Assembly: GCA_010028615.1 (NCBI GenBank)
Contig: RHAS01000062.1
Location: 1-5,556 of the forward strand
DNA from: Actinomycetota bacterium
GTDB taxonomy: Bacteria > Actinomycetota > Actinomycetes > Actinomycetales > Microbacteriaceae
Length of the DNA stretch: 5,556 nucleotides
Direction: 5' to 3'
Below, piece after piece: positions 4,252-5,556 of the stretch. The position numbers and the translations under genes were made by a program. The stretch's first letter is position 1, and each line of letters begins with the position of its first letter. The notes beneath the pieces are model-generated. The model did not search any database. It was given only the letters and a program-made list of their open reading frames with translations, and was not told where the DNA came from.

Positions 4252-5556
4252 CAGAACACTGGCTAATCCAGAATAGCCAGAGGGCTTAAGTGAAATTAGC
4301 CTCGATTTGGCTTCTTGGCTAATGTCGAGATCGGTGATGAAGGCTAGTAGGTCATCTTCTGAGACCCGCTTTCCGCGGGTGAGCTCTTTGAGCAAGGCAT
4401 ATGGATCAGTGATTTGGCTATTACCCCTAGCAATTTCTGCTCTAATGACAGTTTGGATGGCTTCGGCAAGCACTTCCCAATTCTCTTTTAGGTCAGCTTC
4501 CAGAACTGCCTGGTTTAACTCAATCTGACCAAGACCCTTAATTATGTTGTCGATGGCCAATAGCGAATGGCCAAGCCCCACCCCGACATTTCGTTGGCTG
4601 GTTGAATCGGTCAGATCTCGCTGCAGTCTGGTTGTTACCAATGTCGCCGCCAGGGTATCTAGGATTGCGGAGGATAACTCTAGGTTTGCTTCGGCATTTT
4701 CAAAACGAATCGGGTTTACCTTATGCGGCATGGTTGAAGATCCAGTTGCCCCAGCTACTGGAATCTGTTTGAAGTAGCTAAATGAGATGTATGTCCAGAC
4801 ATCTGTGCAGAGGTTGTGCAGTATGCGATTGAAGTGAGCTATTCCTGCATAAACCTCAGCTTGCCAATCGTGCGATTCTATTTGTGTAGTTAGCGGATTG
4901 AAAGTTAAGCCAAGGGACTCGACAAATAGCTTTGACTCGTTTAGCCAATCCACCTCCGGACTAGCAATCACATGTGCTGACCAGGTGCCGGTCGCACCAG
5001 AAAATTTTCCAAGATAATCAACTGATTGTATGCGCTGTAGTTGTCTGCCGAGACGGAATGCAAAGACCGCCAACTCTTTACCCATGGTGGTCGGAGTAGC
5101 TGCTTGACCATGTGTCCGAGACAGCATTGCATCTTTGGCATATTTTCTAGCGAGGTCAGATAGTTGCTCTACTAACTTCTCGGCGGCAGGAAGCCAAACT
5201 TTTGAAATTGCCGAACGAATGGTTAGTGCATAGGAAAGGTTATTGATATCTTCACTGGTACAACCGAAGTGAACTAACTCTGCTAAATCGTCTCTATTTA
5301 GATCAGTTAGTTTTTTCCTGATGAAGTACTCGACAGCCTTTACGTCGTGCTTGGTCGTGGACTCCAAATTTGCTAACTCGGAAATATCCTCTATTCCAAA
5401 ATTGCTAGCTATCGCTCGAAGTTGAGCTTTGCTCTCTTCGCTAATTTCGTTATTCGAGCCAAGAAGATTTCGCTGTGCTAGGTGGATAAGCCACTCGATC
5501 TCGACCAGTACCCGGGCTTTATTTAGGCCTGCTTCACTAAGGTATTCCCCCAGTTC
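4228..5556 (-). CDS. purB: Adenylosuccinate lyase, partial (N-terminus beyond the window)
   Basis: PurB catalyses two fumarate-releasing steps of purine synthesis: SAICAR to AICAR, and adenylosuccinate to AMP. The open frame runs without a stop to the right edge, giving 442 visible residues that begin ELGEYLSEAGLNKARVLVE; roughly 15-25 residues are missing compared with the usual length. The TTG at 5365-5367 is an internal Leu codon, not the start. Family motifs are HFGCTSEDINNLSYAL (visible residues about 96-111), SRTHGQ with the catalytic His (visible residue 149) and GSSTMPHKVNPI (272-283), the fumarase/aspartase superfamily signature with the catalytic serine loop. RDLTDST and NWEVLAE also match. 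The sequence resembles the E. coli PurB subtype throughout. It is convergent with the dnaB cluster, 19 bases apart, and is not functionally linked to it. Confidence 0.96.
   Translation of the reverse strand, partial: ELGEYLSEAGLNKARVLVEIEWLIHLAQRNLLGSNNEISEESKAQLRAIASNFGIEDISELANLESTTKHDVKAVEYFIRKKLTDLNRDDLAELVHFGCTSEDINNLSYALTIRSAISKVWLPAAEKLVEQLSDLARKYAKDAMLSRTHGQAATPTTMGKELAVFAFRLGRQLQRIQSVDYLGKFSGATGTWSAHVIASPEVDWLNESKLFVESLGLTFNPLTTQIESHDWQAEVYAGIAHFNRILHNLCTDVWTYISFSYFKQIPVAGATGSSTMPHKVNPIRFENAEANLELSSAILDTLAATLVTTRLQRDLTDSTSQRNVGVGLGHSLLAIDNIIKGLGQIELNQAVLEADLKENWEVLAEAIQTVIRAEIARGNSQITDPYALLKELTRGKRVSEDDLLAFITDLDISQEAKSRLISLKPSGYSGLASVLVELLARP

Noticed and set aside
5365..5367. TTG as the purB start, giving a 379-residue protein
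   Set aside because: The frame stays open to the window edge and the upstream 63 codons encode recognisable PurB N-terminal sequence (LSEAGLNKARVLVE, EWL), so this TTG is an internal Leu codon.

Overview
The window carries a compact chromosomal housekeeping block from a bacterium that is most likely an actinobacterium. The protein sequences are actinobacterial in style: the S6 '[25 protein letters not shown]' type core, the SSB with its long polar linker, the cysteine-free S18 and the DnaB N-terminus. GC content is moderate, clearly below that of most soil actinobacteria, and intergenic gaps are very short. A streamlined Microbacteriaceae-type organism, such as the freshwater Luna/Rhodoluna/Aquiluna lineage, would fit. 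This is an inference from sequence style, not from a search.

Layout. Positions 1-144 hold a probable promoter and a structured leader for the ribosomal operon. The leader hairpin and an anti-Shine-Dalgarno strand look like the known S6:S18 autoregulatory mRNA motif. Positions 145-1783 are the classic rpsF-ssb-rpsR-rplI operon, closed by a perfect 10-bp hairpin at 1798-1822. Positions 1823-2140 are non-coding but dense in signal: seven DnaA-box-like 9-mers, several spaced 11-12 bp apart, flank a very AT-rich island just upstream of dnaB. Positions 2141-3448 encode the replicative helicase DnaB, followed by two small unrecognised membrane-protein genes (3464-4000 and 3990-4208) that look co-transcribed with it. 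Convergent to these, on the minus strand, is purB (adenylosuccinate lyase), whose N-terminus runs off the right edge.

Two observations stand out. First, the annotated DnaB reading frame ends abnormally after the arginine-finger KQR motif, but the canonical DnaB C-terminal tail (FFQGQYSRFV...) is present immediately downstream in another frame (3418-3462). This points to a frameshifting deletion, a sequence error or recoding. Second, the rplI-dnaB gap has the composition of a DnaA-controlled element: a replication origin, a DnaA-titrating site, or a DnaA-regulated dnaB promoter.

Functionally the window joins translation (S6, S18, L9), DNA replication (SSB, DnaB, DnaA boxes) and purine synthesis (PurB). 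No mobile element, CRISPR array, tRNA or rRNA was seen.
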